From Micavibrio_C sp964577255 (GTDB lineage Bacteria > Pseudomonadota > Alphaproteobacteria > Micavibrionales > Micavibrionaceae), in contig CAZNYM010000012.1 of assembly GCA_964577255.1 (NCBI GenBank), positions 1 to 44,372 on the forward strand: a stretch of DNA of 44,372 bases. The letters are read 5' to 3'. The first letter of the stretch is position 1. Each line of letters opens with the position of its first letter. This document shows positions 17,443-25,676 of this stretch, in pieces. The translations under genes were made by a program, and so were the position numbers. The notes under the pieces are model-generated. The model was not told the origin of the DNA. It made no database searches and saw only the letters and a list, made by a program, of their open reading frames with translations.

Positions 17443-18525
17443 ATGCGCGTCGTTTTTGCCTGTTTCATGCTGCTTCTGCTCCTGCCCGCCGCAGCGCGTG
17501 CGCAGCCACAGGAAGAACGCCCTGTAATCGGCACGATCCAGGGAGTCGAGGGGGCTGCCTATATCCTCGACCCGGAAGCCGCCGACAAACCGCCCCGGCC
17601 CGCGACCGCCGAAGCGGCGCTGTATACGGGCGAGACGGTGGAGACTGGTGTGGATTCGCGCGCCTTCATACTCCTGATCGACGACAGCCAGATCACGCTC
17701 GGGGCCAACGCCTCTTTCCGCATCGACGAATATCTGCTGGATGACGGCGAAGCCGTCGCCAGCAAAGGCCGTTTCACGGCGGTGCGCGGCGCGTTTGAAT
17801 TCGTCACGGGACTGATCGGCAAGGCGCCCGGTGCCGATGTCAGCGTCAATTTCCCCTACGGCTCGATCGGCGTGCGCGGCACCACCTTCTGGGGCGGCGA
17901 GATCGACGGCGCCTACGGCGTTCTGGTCAGCGAAGGCGAAGTGATCGTTTCAAACGCGCGCGGGCGCGCCCGCGTTCCCAAAGGCCATGGCACGATGATC
18001 CGCGGCGCCACGATGCAGCCCGACAAGCCCAAAATCTGGACCGCAGGAAAAATGAAGGACGCGGGCGCGATGATCGCCCTGAAGAACCGTCCGGCGCTCG
18101 CGAACCTGGTCAAGGCCAAGGCGGCTTTCAACGAAAATCAGCGGCAGCAGCTTAAGACCCACCTGAAGCAGCGCGTCAATCCGCAGGCCCCCGCCAAGGG
18201 GCCCGTGCGCCGGATCATCAATCAGCCGATCCGCGAACCGGCGGTGAAGGACGGTGCACCGGAAAGACGCAGTGAAATTCCCGGCGTGCTGCAGAACCAG
18301 CAGAATCCCGCCGCCTCCGCCGCCCGGCCGGCCGGCCGGGCCGCACCGCTGAACGAGCTCAACAAACCATTCACGCCGGAAGAACGGGCGAAGTACGCGC
18401 CGCCACCCACGCCTGACGCCACGGTCATTCCCGCCGAACCGGAGAAGAAGGAACGCCCGCGCGAGGAAAAATTCCCTTCCTGGCATGAACCGGGCAGCCG
18501 CAGCGGCTCGCGCGGGGCATTGTAG
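17443..18525 (+). CDS. Secreted FecR-domain protein
   Basis: The 360-residue product has a signal peptide (MRVVFACFMLLLLLPAAARA) and a FecR domain at about 40-185: LYTGETVETGVDSRAFILL, LGANASFRIDEY, VRGAFEFVTG, YGSIGVRGTTFWGG and VSEGEVIVSN. The rest is low-complexity, rich in Pro, Ala, Arg and Glu, with QQLKTHLKQRVNPQAPAKG and proline-rich runs, probably disordered. FecR domains in stand-alone secreted proteins bind ligands or surface polymers; the ligand here is unknown. ATG 17443 was chosen for the signal peptide and GAGAG upstream. It follows trmFO by 65 bases. Confidence 0.82.
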   Translation: MRVVFACFMLLLLLPAAARAQPQEERPVIGTIQGVEGAAYILDPEAADKPPRPATAEAALYTGETVETGVDSRAFILLIDDSQITLGANASFRIDEYLLDDGEAVASKGRFTAVRGAFEFVTGLIGKAPGADVSVNFPYGSIGVRGTTFWGGEIDGAYGVLVSEGEVIVSNARGRARVPKGHGTMIRGATMQPDKPKIWTAGKMKDAGAMIALKNRPALANLVKAKAAFNENQRQQLKTHLKQRVNPQAPAKGPVRRIINQPIREPAVKDGAPERRSEIPGVLQNQQNPAASAARPAGRAAPLNELNKPFTPEERAKYAPPPTPDATVIPAEPEKKERPREEKFPSWHEPGSRSGSRGAL

Positions 18526-18556
18526 AAAAAAGCTATAAGGACTTTAACCGCGAAGG

Positions 18557-18847
18557 TTAATAGGAACGCCCGGTATCAAGACCCAGCGTAAAGGACGACG
18601 CCGACAAAAGCGCGGACGTATCGCGCGCGAGTCCCGCGACTTCGTCGGGCTGCTGCGCCGAGAGCGTGGTATCGAAACTGCCCTGCAGGGCGCGGCTGAC
18701 AGCGGCGGCGGTCATACGGATATCAACCGGATCCTGCTGCGTTTCCGCAGACTCTCCGGCTTTTCTGGTGGACGGCACTTCGGCATTTGGCGCGGTTTTA
18801 CCCGTTCCGCCTGCAGGATTGTTGCCGGATACCGGTGGTACAGCCAT
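18557..18847 (-). CDS. Small protein of unknown function with its own promoter
   Basis: The 96-residue product has a disordered, polar N-terminal half (NNPAGGTGKTAPNAEVPSTR) and a helical C-terminal half (DIRMTAAAVSRALQGSFD, DEVAGLARDTSALLS). No signal peptide, membrane segment or known family is seen. The gene is supported by AGGGGA seven bases before the ATG and a strong promoter upstream. Its stop lies within a small hairpin, TTAACC (18544-18549) with GGTTAA (18555-18560), shared with the end of the FecR gene region. It resembles short cytoplasmic regulators only in size. Confidence 0.55.
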   Translation of the reverse strand: MAVPPVSGNNPAGGTGKTAPNAEVPSTRKAGESAETQQDPVDIRMTAAAVSRALQGSFDTTLSAQQPDEVAGLARDTSALLSASSFTLGLDTGRSY

Positions 18848-18887
18848 AGTTTATCCCCTAAACCCAGTGAATTCCCAATATAAGGAA

Positions 18888-18917
18888 AGTATAGCAAATA
18901 ACTGGTATCATTGGCAA
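18888..18917 (-). promoter_or_regulatory. Promoter of the 96-residue gene
   Basis: On the minus strand TTGCCA (18917-18912) and TATACT (18893-18888), each one mismatch from consensus, are 18 bases apart. The predicted start near 18881 leaves a 34-base leader containing AGGGGA. Confidence 0.58.
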
Positions 18918-18928
18918 ATCTTAAAGTT

Positions 18929-19645
18929 TTACAAATAAACCGCCCGGGCATAGCGCAGGGCGAAAAAAGGAATGGGCTCCTGAAAGCCGGGGTGGCGCGG
19001 GTCAAAACCGGCACGGCCCAGCGCCATCAGGTGCAGGGCGGCCAGCGCGTGCAGGCCGCGCAGGCGCTTTTCGGCGGGTCGGTCCATCCTGAAAGCCAGG
19101 GCGGCGACGGCTTTTTCGATCTGTGCCCTGTCGCCCAAAGCGCCCTGCCGCGCCAGCAGAGCCAGAGCATAAGCCTGTCCCAGCTCTTCCTCGCGCGCCG
19201 GGTCGGCGGGCGTGCCGTCAATCCGCGCGGCAAGGCGCACGAGCGGCGCATGCGCTTCGCGCAGATACGCAAGCGGATCCTGCGTGACCGTGTCATGATC
19301 CTCGAACGCCCGGCAGCGTGCCTCGATCATGCGCAGGAGCATATCCCGGTCGAGGGAAAACGCGTTCACCGCCGCATCGAGCGGCGTCAGCACCGGATGG
19401 GGTTCGCAGGCCGCGCCCGCGGCCATTTTCTCAAGCTCGTCGCGCCACCATTGCAGACGGATTAAACCGGCAAGCGGTTCGCGCACGACAGCACGCGTGC
19501 GTTCGATCTCGCCGTAAAAAGCGTAAAGCGTCCACAGGGCCGGACGCCGCGCCGGCGGCGCCGTCAGGCTGAGCAGGAAACGATCGGGATCGTGCGCCCG
19601 CAGCCATGCGCCGCTATACGGCAGACCGCCCCTTTCTTTTTTCAT
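18929..19645 (-). CDS. Squalene/phytoene synthase-fold protein, NDUFAF6-like
   Basis: The 238-residue protein matches the alphaproteobacterial squalene/phytoene-synthase-like family that includes mitochondrial NDUFAF6, a complex I assembly factor. Seen are HDPDRFLLSL, LYAFYGEIERTRAVV, and RLQWWRDELE at about 74-83, the most telling motif. The paired DxxxD diphosphate-binding motifs of true synthases are not evident, so prenyl-transfer activity is doubtful. It is encoded next to the secDF-Mth938 block, where this family is usual in the class, though sodB and a phosphoesterase now lie between. A TTG 11 codons upstream is an alternative start. Confidence 0.75.
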   Translation of the reverse strand: MKKERGGLPYSGAWLRAHDPDRFLLSLTAPPARRPALWTLYAFYGEIERTRAVVREPLAGLIRLQWWRDELEKMAAGAACEPHPVLTPLDAAVNAFSLDRDMLLRMIEARCRAFEDHDTVTQDPLAYLREAHAPLVRLAARIDGTPADPAREEELGQAYALALLARQGALGDRAQIEKAVAALAFRMDRPAEKRLRGLHALAALHLMALGRAGFDPRHPGFQEPIPFFALRYARAVYL

Positions 19646-19720
19646 ATTTTCAAAATCGCCCTTGCCAAACACCGCCAAGACGATAGGTTATTGCCTGACA
19701 AAAAGCCACGGAGAAACGCC

Positions 19721-20344
19721 ATGCCCTTCACCCTGCCCGATCTGCCTTATGCTTACGACGCGCTGTCCCCTTTCATGTCGCGCGAGACGCTGGAATTCCA
19801 CCACGACAAGCACCACAAGGCCTATATCGACAAGGGCAACGACCTGATCAAGGGCACGGGGCTTGAAAACCTGTCGCTCGAGGAAGCGATGGTCGCGGCG
19901 TATAAGGACAAGAGCAAGGCCGGCCTGTTCAACCAGCTAGGCCAGCACTACAACCACGTCCATTTCTGGAGCTGGATGAAACCGCAGGGCGGCGGGAAAA
20001 AAATCCCCGGCGCGCTTGAGAAAAAGATCACCGCCGACCTTGGCGGCTACGACAATTTCCGCGGCAAATTCATCGAAGCCGGCATGACCCAGTTCGGATC
20101 AGGCTGGTGCTGGCTGGCGCTCGATGCTTCCGGCAAGCTCGAGATCCTCAAGACCCCCAACGGCGAAAACCCGGTGATCGCAGGCAAGACCCCCCTGCTG
20201 GGCTGTGATGTATGGGAACACAGCTATTATATCGACTACCGCAACGCCCGGCAGAAATACCTGGAGGCCTTCGCAGACAGCCTGATAAATTGGGATTATG
20301 TCGGGTCGCTGTTCGAAAAAGGTCCTCTGAAAATCGCCGCCTGA
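19721..20344 (+). CDS. sodB: Superoxide dismutase, iron type
   Basis: SodB converts superoxide to oxygen and hydrogen peroxide. The 207-residue protein has all four metal ligands: H27 (FHHDKHH), H79 (QHYNHVHFW), D163 and H167 (DVWEHSYYIDY). Q75 and the FGSGWCWL segment fit the Fe-type subfamily as found in Alphaproteobacteria. No signal peptide is present, so it is cytosolic. GGAGA lies six bases before the ATG; the longer open frame runs over the divergent neighbour and is not used. Metal preference (Fe versus Mn) is inferred. Confidence 0.95.
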   Translation: MPFTLPDLPYAYDALSPFMSRETLEFHHDKHHKAYIDKGNDLIKGTGLENLSLEEAMVAAYKDKSKAGLFNQLGQHYNHVHFWSWMKPQGGGKKIPGALEKKITADLGGYDNFRGKFIEAGMTQFGSGWCWLALDASGKLEILKTPNGENPVIAGKTPLLGCDVWEHSYYIDYRNARQKYLEAFADSLINWDYVGSLFEKGPLKIAA

Positions 20345-20362
20345 GGCGAAAACGCGCCCCCT

Positions 20363-20391
20363 TTGACAGAGGACCCGGTTTGTCATACCCT
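20363..20391 (+). promoter_or_regulatory. Candidate promoter of the phosphoesterase gene
   Basis: A perfect TTGACA (20363-20368) is followed after 17 bases by TACCCT (20386-20391), a weak -10. The predicted leader includes GGGAGAG before the TTG start. Confidence 0.42.
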
Positions 20392-20429
20392 CCCGACCAA
20401 TAATAAGAATTGTTCAGGGAGAGTATCAC

Positions 20430-21206
20430 TTGCTGCGTATAGCCGTTGTCACCGACATCCATTTCGGATTCGATACGCCCGGCCGCCTGGGCAGCCGGGC
20501 CCCCGCGCTCGTGGAAAATTTCGTAAGAACGACCAACGAATTCCAGGCTGATCTGATTCTCGACCTGGGCGACCGCATCACCAGCCAATCGCACGATCTC
20601 GACAAAAGCTTCCTGCGCCGCCTGCGCGAAAAATACGCCGAAGCGGCCGCCCCCTGCCATGGTGTAATGGGCAATAACGATCTGCGCAACATCAGCGCGC
20701 TCGACAACCATATATTGCTGGGCTTCGCCCCGGAATCGAACAGTTTCGATCTCAACGGCTTTCATCTGGCGCTGTGGAATCCCGACGTCACGAACTACAG
20801 GGACGGCAAGCTGATCCTGGACGCGGAAAGCCTGGAATGGCTCGTCTGCGATCTGGCCGCGACTGACCTGCCGACGCTCGTGTTCTCGCACGCGCCACCG
20901 AACGCCTATCGCGACGAGGATTGCGCGCGGATCACGGCGCTGATGAAGGAAAGCGATCAGGTGGCGCTGGCGATGGGCGGGCACCTGCACGCCGCCGGCT
21001 ACGAGACTCATAACGGCATTCCTGTCATCACCCAGCAATCGCTGGTTCACGACATGGGCGACCAGACGCCCGTAGGCGCGTTCTCCCTGGTCACTTGCGA
21101 CCACCACCAGATCCGGATCACAGGCTTCGGGATCGGCCAGCCCAGCTACAGAATCCCCGTGCGCCGGCCGGGACCCCCGCCCCGCGCGCTCAAGCCCGCC
21201 GCCTAA
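20430..21206 (+). CDS. Calcineurin-like metallophosphoesterase, TTG start
   Basis: The 258-residue protein has the metallophosphoesterase motifs in order: VVTDIHFG (D9, H11), LDLGDRI (D48), GVMGNND (about 78-84), FSHAPPN and GGHLHAAGYE. The usual GNHD motif reads GNND, so its catalytic histidine is replaced by asparagine. Metal-binding positions are kept. The substrate could be a nucleotide, phospholipid or phosphoprotein; nothing in the sequence decides. TTG at 20430 is supported by GGGAGAG six bases upstream, and no ATG is nearby. Its stop overlaps the Mth938 gene stop by four bases (convergent). Confidence 0.85.
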   Translation: MLRIAVVTDIHFGFDTPGRLGSRAPALVENFVRTTNEFQADLILDLGDRITSQSHDLDKSFLRRLREKYAEAAAPCHGVMGNNDLRNISALDNHILLGFAPESNSFDLNGFHLALWNPDVTNYRDGKLILDAESLEWLVCDLAATDLPTLVFSHAPPNAYRDEDCARITALMKESDQVALAMGGHLHAAGYETHNGIPVITQQSLVHDMGDQTPVGAFSLVTCDHHQIRITGFGIGQPSYRIPVRRPGPPPRALKPAA

Positions 21207-21574
21207 TAAGGTATAAGGGCGGCCGCGACGCGGCGCCCCTCAGTCAGAAGCACATTATAAGTGCGGCACGCCGCCCCTGTTTCCATCGCGCTGATATTAA
21301 GGCCGCGATTGCCGAGCGCGCGGCAGAGATTGACCGTATCCAGCCCGGCTTGGCGGCCGGTACCCAGCACCGCGACGTCAAGCCCACCGGTCCAGGCCAG
21401 GAGCGGCGCGAAAGCCGCTTCATCGAGGCCCGCAGCGGCGGCGGGCCAGGGAAGGATTTCATCAGGGAAAACGAGGATGGGCGCCGTGAAAACCTGCGCG
21501 CCGATACGGATGCGCCCGCCGCCGAAACCCTGGATCACCTGCAAGCCTGGTGCAAGGCGGGGCGTGATGTCCAT
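21203..21574 (-). CDS. Mth938-like domain protein
   Basis: The 123-residue protein fits the Mth938/DUF498 family (NDUFAF3-like): LQVIQGFGGGRIRIGAQVF, then LDVAVLGTGRQ and the closing NVLLTEGRRVAAALIP. Mitochondrial relatives assist complex I assembly together with NDUFAF4, and an NDUFAF6-like protein is encoded nearby at 18929-19645. In Alphaproteobacteria the gene commonly follows secF, as here, seven bases after its stop. There is no signal peptide. A shared role of the two proteins in respiratory complex assembly is inference from eukaryotic relatives. Confidence 0.84.
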   Translation of the reverse strand: MDITPRLAPGLQVIQGFGGGRIRIGAQVFTAPILVFPDEILPWPAAAAGLDEAAFAPLLAWTGGLDVAVLGTGRQAGLDTVNLCRALGNRGLNISAMETGAACRTYNVLLTEGRRVAAALIPY

Positions 21575-21581
21575 CGCGCGT

Positions 21582-22538
21582 TCAGGCCTTGCTGCCGACC
21601 GCGCCGCCCTGCCCGTCTTCCGTCGGCTTGGAGCGGCGCAGGTTGAGATAGGCCAGGATCGGCGAGGCGATGAAGTAGGAAGAGTGCGTGCCGATGGCGA
21701 TGCCGAAGAACAGCGCCGCCACGAAACCGCGGATCACTTCGCCGCCGAACAGCCACAGCGAGAAAATAGCCAGCAGCGTCGTACCCGAAGTCATGACCGT
21801 GCGGGCCAGCGTCTGGTTGATCGACAGATTGATGATCTGGTCGATCGCCATTTTCTTGAATTTGCGCAAATTCTCGCGGATGCGGTCATAGATGATGACG
21901 GTATCGTTGATCGAGTAACCCGCCACCAGCAGCACCGCCGCCAGGGTGGAGAGATCGAACGGCATCTGCGTCAGGGCGAACAGCCCGAGCGTACCGACGA
22001 CGTCGTGAATAAGGGCTATGATCGCGCCCACGCCGTACTGCCATTCGAAACGGAACCAGATATAGGCCATGATACCGGCCATCGAGGCGATAATGGCGAG
22101 AAATCCGGCTTTTTTCAGCTCCTCGCCGACCTGCGGTCCGACGAATTCGATGCGGCGGATCTCAACGCCGCCGGGGAAAGTGTTATTGAGAGAGTCGGTG
22201 ACGGTGGTAACGGCCTGCTTCTGCGCTTCGGGCCCGCCTTCCTGCTGCGGCAGGCGGATCATGAGGTCGGTCGGCGCGCCGAATTCCTGCAGCGATACAT
22301 CACCGAGATCAAGCCCGTTCATCACTTCGCGCAGATGCCCCAGATCCGGCGTTTGCTTGACCTGGATCTCGATCATTGTTCCGCCGGTGAAATCGACGCC
22401 GAAGTTAAGGCCCTTGGTGAACATCAGGCCGAACGAGCCGAAAATGATGATGCACGACACCAGCAGGCCGTAATAGCGGTGACCGAAGAAATCGATCTTG
22501 GTGTTGTCGGGAACAAGCTGGATCAGTTTGAGGATCAT
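21582..22538 (-). CDS. secF: Protein translocase subunit SecF
   Basis: SecF works with SecD to pull exported chains through SecYEG using the proton gradient. The 318-residue protein has six expected membrane helices. GVDFTGGTMIEIQ (about 46-58) precedes the periplasmic P4 domain, and the RND-type signature GYSINDTVIIYDRIRENLRK lies near 205-225. The length is normal. It follows secD by 15 bases. The conserved aspartate in SINDTV is present. Confidence 0.97.
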   Translation of the reverse strand: MILKLIQLVPDNTKIDFFGHRYYGLLVSCIIIFGSFGLMFTKGLNFGVDFTGGTMIEIQVKQTPDLGHLREVMNGLDLGDVSLQEFGAPTDLMIRLPQQEGGPEAQKQAVTTVTDSLNNTFPGGVEIRRIEFVGPQVGEELKKAGFLAIIASMAGIMAYIWFRFEWQYGVGAIIALIHDVVGTLGLFALTQMPFDLSTLAAVLLVAGYSINDTVIIYDRIRENLRKFKKMAIDQIINLSINQTLARTVMTSGTTLLAIFSLWLFGGEVIRGFVAALFFGIAIGTHSSYFIASPILAYLNLRRSKPTEDGQGGAVGSKA

Positions 22539-22553
22539 CGTCGTTAACTCCGT

Positions 22554-24113
22554 CTATACCGGGATCGCGGCCGGTTTTTTCCAGCGCAGCCACGCCAGCA
22601 CCATCAGGCGCGTAATCATTACTGCCGAAATATAGGACGTCACCACACCGATCGACATGGTCACGGCGAATCCCTTGATCGGCCCAGTGCCGAAGGAAAA
22701 TAGAATAAGAGCCGCGATCAACGTGGTCAGGTTGGAATCGGTAATGGTAGAAAGCGCCCGCTGATACCCCGCATCCATCGCCGCCATGATCGACTGGCCG
22801 GAGCGCAGCTCTTCCTTCATGCGCTCGAAGATCAGCACGTTGGCGTCGACCGCCATGCCGATGGTCAGAACAATGCCGGCGATGCCGGGGAGAGTCAGGG
22901 TGGCCTGCAGCGCCGACATGATGGCGAAGATCATCGCAATATTGATGAGCAGCGCCAGCGAAGCGAAGACACCGAACAGGCCGTAAACACCGACCGTCAT
23001 GACCACGACAAACAGTACGCCCACCAGGCAAGCGATTTTGCCCGCTTCGACCGAATCCGCCCCGAGCGAAGGGCCGACCGTGCGCTCCTCCATCACGTGC
23101 AGAGGCGCGGGCAGCGCGCCCGCGCGCAGCAGGATGGCCAGATTGTTGGTTTCATCGACGGTGAAACTGCCCGAGATGATCGCCGATCCACCGCAGATCG
23201 CCTGACGGATATTGGGCGCGCTGATGACGACTTCATCGAGCACGATGGCAAAAGGCTTATTGACGTTTTCGCGGGTCACTTCGCAGAAGCGCTTGGCGCC
23301 GATGGCGTTCAGGCGGAAGCTGACCACCGCCATGCCCTGCTCGAACGCGGGCTGAGCGTTGACCAGCATGTCGCCCGTCAGCATGGCCTTGCGGTCGATG
23401 GTGATGGTCTGGCCCGGCTCTTCGGCGAAGGGCAGCGTTCTGGTATTGCCCGCGGCCACCCCGCTCATGCCGGTATCGACCAGATGGAAACTAAGCTTCG
23501 CGGTCTTTCCCAGTATCTCTTTGACGCGCTGTGGATCGTCGAGCCCCGGCAGCTGCACGATGATGCGGTCATTCCCCTGGCGGGCTATGATCGGCTCGCG
23601 GGTGCCGGTTTCATCGACGCGGCGGCGAACGATTTCAATCGACTGCTCGATCGCCTGATCCTCGATCGCCTTGATCGCGGCAGGAGTCAGGCGGGCCTCT
23701 AGGGTTTCGCCGTCATCGCTTGCGGTCAACACCAATTCCGGATCAACGCCGCGGACGATCTTGCGCAGCGCCGCCATGTCCTGCCCGGGCTTGAGAGTCA
23801 GGCGGAAACCGTCCGGAAGCGCACTTATACGGGTGTAGCCGATCTTTTCCTTGCGCAGTTCGGGGCGCAGCGCCTGGGTGAAATCGTCGGTGCGCTGGCG
23901 CAGGACCGCAGCGACCTCGACCTGCAGCTGCAGGTGCGATCCACCCTGAAGATCGAGGCCGAGATTGACGGTTTTATGCGGCATCCACGACGGCAGGCTG
24001 GCGGCGGCCCATTCCCGCGCTTCCTTACTGAAAAGATTGGGCGCGCTGTAGGCGAAGCTCAGCGCGCACATCAGCAGGATCAGAATGATTTTCCAGCGGG
24101 GAATGTGAAGCAT
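22554..24113 (-). CDS. secD: Protein translocase subunit SecD
   Basis: SecD is the larger proton-driven RND-type subunit of the SecDF complex. The 519-residue protein begins with a membrane helix (WKIILILLMCALSFAYSAPN), followed by VNLGLDLQGGSHLQLQVE, the P1 domain and DRIIVQLPGLDDPQRVKEIL. The membrane block contains LTIGMAVDANVLIFERMKEE with its conserved Asp and ends LMVLAWLRWKKP. The length is typical of alphaproteobacterial SecD. It lies 14 bases after yajC. No irregularity is seen. Confidence 0.97.
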   Translation of the reverse strand: MLHIPRWKIILILLMCALSFAYSAPNLFSKEAREWAAASLPSWMPHKTVNLGLDLQGGSHLQLQVEVAAVLRQRTDDFTQALRPELRKEKIGYTRISALPDGFRLTLKPGQDMAALRKIVRGVDPELVLTASDDGETLEARLTPAAIKAIEDQAIEQSIEIVRRRVDETGTREPIIARQGNDRIIVQLPGLDDPQRVKEILGKTAKLSFHLVDTGMSGVAAGNTRTLPFAEEPGQTITIDRKAMLTGDMLVNAQPAFEQGMAVVSFRLNAIGAKRFCEVTRENVNKPFAIVLDEVVISAPNIRQAICGGSAIISGSFTVDETNNLAILLRAGALPAPLHVMEERTVGPSLGADSVEAGKIACLVGVLFVVVMTVGVYGLFGVFASLALLINIAMIFAIMSALQATLTLPGIAGIVLTIGMAVDANVLIFERMKEELRSGQSIMAAMDAGYQRALSTITDSNLTTLIAALILFSFGTGPIKGFAVTMSIGVVTSYISAVMITRLMVLAWLRWKKPAAIPV

Positions 24114-24127
24114 GGAATAAGGCGGCC

Positions 24128-24463
24128 TTATTTCTTGTCAGTGATCTTGGTCTGGATGGTCGAACGCAGCACCGTGACCTTGGTTTCACCCAGATCGATC
24201 ACCACTTCATCCTTACCTTCGACGACCTTCTCCACCGTGCCGATGAAGCCGGCGGCGGTCAGAACCCGGTCGCCCTTCTGCAGGGCGTTGAGCATGTCGC
24301 GGTGCGCCTTGAAACGACGCTGCTGCGGCACGATCATCAGCACATAAAAGAGCGCCACCAGGATGACGATCAGCACCATGTTGAACATGAAAATCTCGCC
24401 CGGATCGGGCGCGGCAGTCATCGCCGGGGCGGGCGCGGCGGCATGGGCGGCGGAGATCGGCAT
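24128..24463 (-). CDS. yajC: Sec translocon accessory subunit YajC
   Basis: YajC associates with SecDF in the inner membrane. The 111-residue product has an Ala-rich N-terminus, one membrane helix (MFNMVLIVILVALFYVLMIV, about 26-45), the signature PQQRRFKAHRDML, and a small beta domain (KGDRVLTAAGFIGTVEKV). It is the first gene of the yajC-secD-secF-Mth938 unit and has its own promoter upstream. Confidence 0.95.
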   Translation of the reverse strand: MPISAAHAAAPAPAMTAAPDPGEIFMFNMVLIVILVALFYVLMIVPQQRRFKAHRDMLNALQKGDRVLTAAGFIGTVEKVVEGKDEVVIDLGETKVTVLRSTIQTKITDKK

Positions 24464-24500
24464 AATTGTCAGAATCCTTTATTTTGTGGAAACTTCGGGC

Positions 24501-24528
24501 ACTATAGCCGCCACCGCGCCAAAAACAA
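24501..24528 (-). promoter_or_regulatory. Promoter of yajC-secDF
   Basis: On the minus strand TTGTTT (24528-24523) and TATAGT (24506-24501, five of six to consensus) are 16 bases apart. The start near 24494 would leave a leader of about 30 bases with AAGGA. It lies in the 102-base gap between yajC and the DUF3592 gene. Confidence 0.5.
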
Positions 24529-24565
24529 GAGCGAAGCAGGCGCCCTTCCCCCGGGAATTGGCCCG

Positions 24566-25660
24566 TTAAAGCCTCTGCCGCCGGGCGACCCCGGACCGCG
24601 CCCGCAGGAACAAGAACAGGAACAGCGTGCCCGCCCCGCCCAGCCCGCCCGCCCAGCCGTAATTGAGCAAGCCCATGTCGATACGCGCTTCCTGGGGGTT
24701 ATCGGGAAGATAAAGAACGTTCACCGCCTGCCCTCTCTGATAAAGGGGCGGATCGCTGCCGTTGCGGCTGCGGAACTTGACGCTCTGGCCCGCCTCAGTC
24801 GTGAAACGCACGACCGGGTAATAAACGGTATCCCCGTCCACAGAGTCTTCGTTGCGGGTTTCAAGCGCGACGACTTTCCCCGGCGCCTCCAGCGCGGCGC
24901 GCTCGAAACGGTATTGCGACTGGCCCATGAACGCACCGCCCGCGACAAGCGCCGCGGCAAGAAGGAAATAAAAAGGCAGAGCGGCCCTCATGCCCTTGTC
25001 GTAAAGACGGATGCGCTCCTTCAGTTCGGCTTCGCTCAAGCGCCTTCCTTCCCGCGCGGCACGCTTGGCCGCCCGTTTGGTTTTCTTCCTGGCAAGAAAA
25101 CTTTCCCGGTTGTCCCACAGATGGCGCGGCTTGATCCCCTTGGCGATCTTCCAGCCGAACCATGTCAGCAGAACGGCAGCCGCAGCGATGCTGGGCGGAT
25201 TGATTTCGATCTGGCGCACGCTGAACCAGGCGAAGAACAGGCCGGCAAAAAGAAAAGGCAGGCCGAAGAAGAACATCAAATAGCCTTCCTCGGACGGCCC
25301 TTCGTAATCGTCTTTGCGCAGATACAAGACGGCGTAATCGCCGGGCAGGTTCGACCCCAGCAGGTTGGTGCCGGTGTTGCCTTCGGCTTCGTGCCTGACA
25401 CCATCGGGCGTGGTGTATTCATAAACGCGGTAATATTTTTCCCCGGCATGGGGCATGCGCTTGCTGGGCCGGGGCGCGTCCTCGCTTTTGTCCTGAACGG
25501 CGTTGATGCCGACGACCCGCCCCTTGACCCGTATTGCGCCGATTTGCTGCAGCCATGGCGCGAAGGTGATGACAAAGCCGATGACGGCGAAGATCAGCGC
25601 CGTGCCGAGCATGAAAAGCTGGGCCAGGGAGAAGAAGAAGGGGAAGATCATCTCGGCCAT
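24566..25660 (-). CDS. Membrane protein with two DUF3592-type domains
   Basis: The 364-residue protein has membrane helices near 6-34, 140-160, 166-186, 230-250 and 340-358. They frame two related soluble beta domains: GRVVGINAVQDK to LPGDYAVLYLRKDD, and GKVVALETRNED to QAVNVLYLPDNPQ. Both have the DUF3592 pattern of a YYPV-type strand and a V.YLP-like strand. A basic cytoplasmic stretch (RKKTKRAAKRAAREGRR) lies between. ATG 25660 was used because the earlier open frame overlaps the LysM gene. It starts 16 bases after that gene, so they are probably cotranscribed. Function is unknown. Confidence 0.75.
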   Translation of the reverse strand: MAEMIFPFFFSLAQLFMLGTALIFAVIGFVITFAPWLQQIGAIRVKGRVVGINAVQDKSEDAPRPSKRMPHAGEKYYRVYEYTTPDGVRHEAEGNTGTNLLGSNLPGDYAVLYLRKDDYEGPSEEGYLMFFFGLPFLFAGLFFAWFSVRQIEINPPSIAAAAVLLTWFGWKIAKGIKPRHLWDNRESFLARKKTKRAAKRAAREGRRLSEAELKERIRLYDKGMRAALPFYFLLAAALVAGGAFMGQSQYRFERAALEAPGKVVALETRNEDSVDGDTVYYPVVRFTTEAGQSVKFRSRNGSDPPLYQRGQAVNVLYLPDNPQEARIDMGLLNYGWAGGLGGAGTLFLFLFLRARSGVARRQRL

Positions 25661-25676
25661 GGCGGTCCTCGCGGCT

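Noticed and set aside
18544..18560. TTAACC/GGTTAA hairpin as a terminator or CtrA site
   Set aside because: The stem is only six bases without a T tract, and the TTAA spacing is nine bases, not the seven needed for CtrA.
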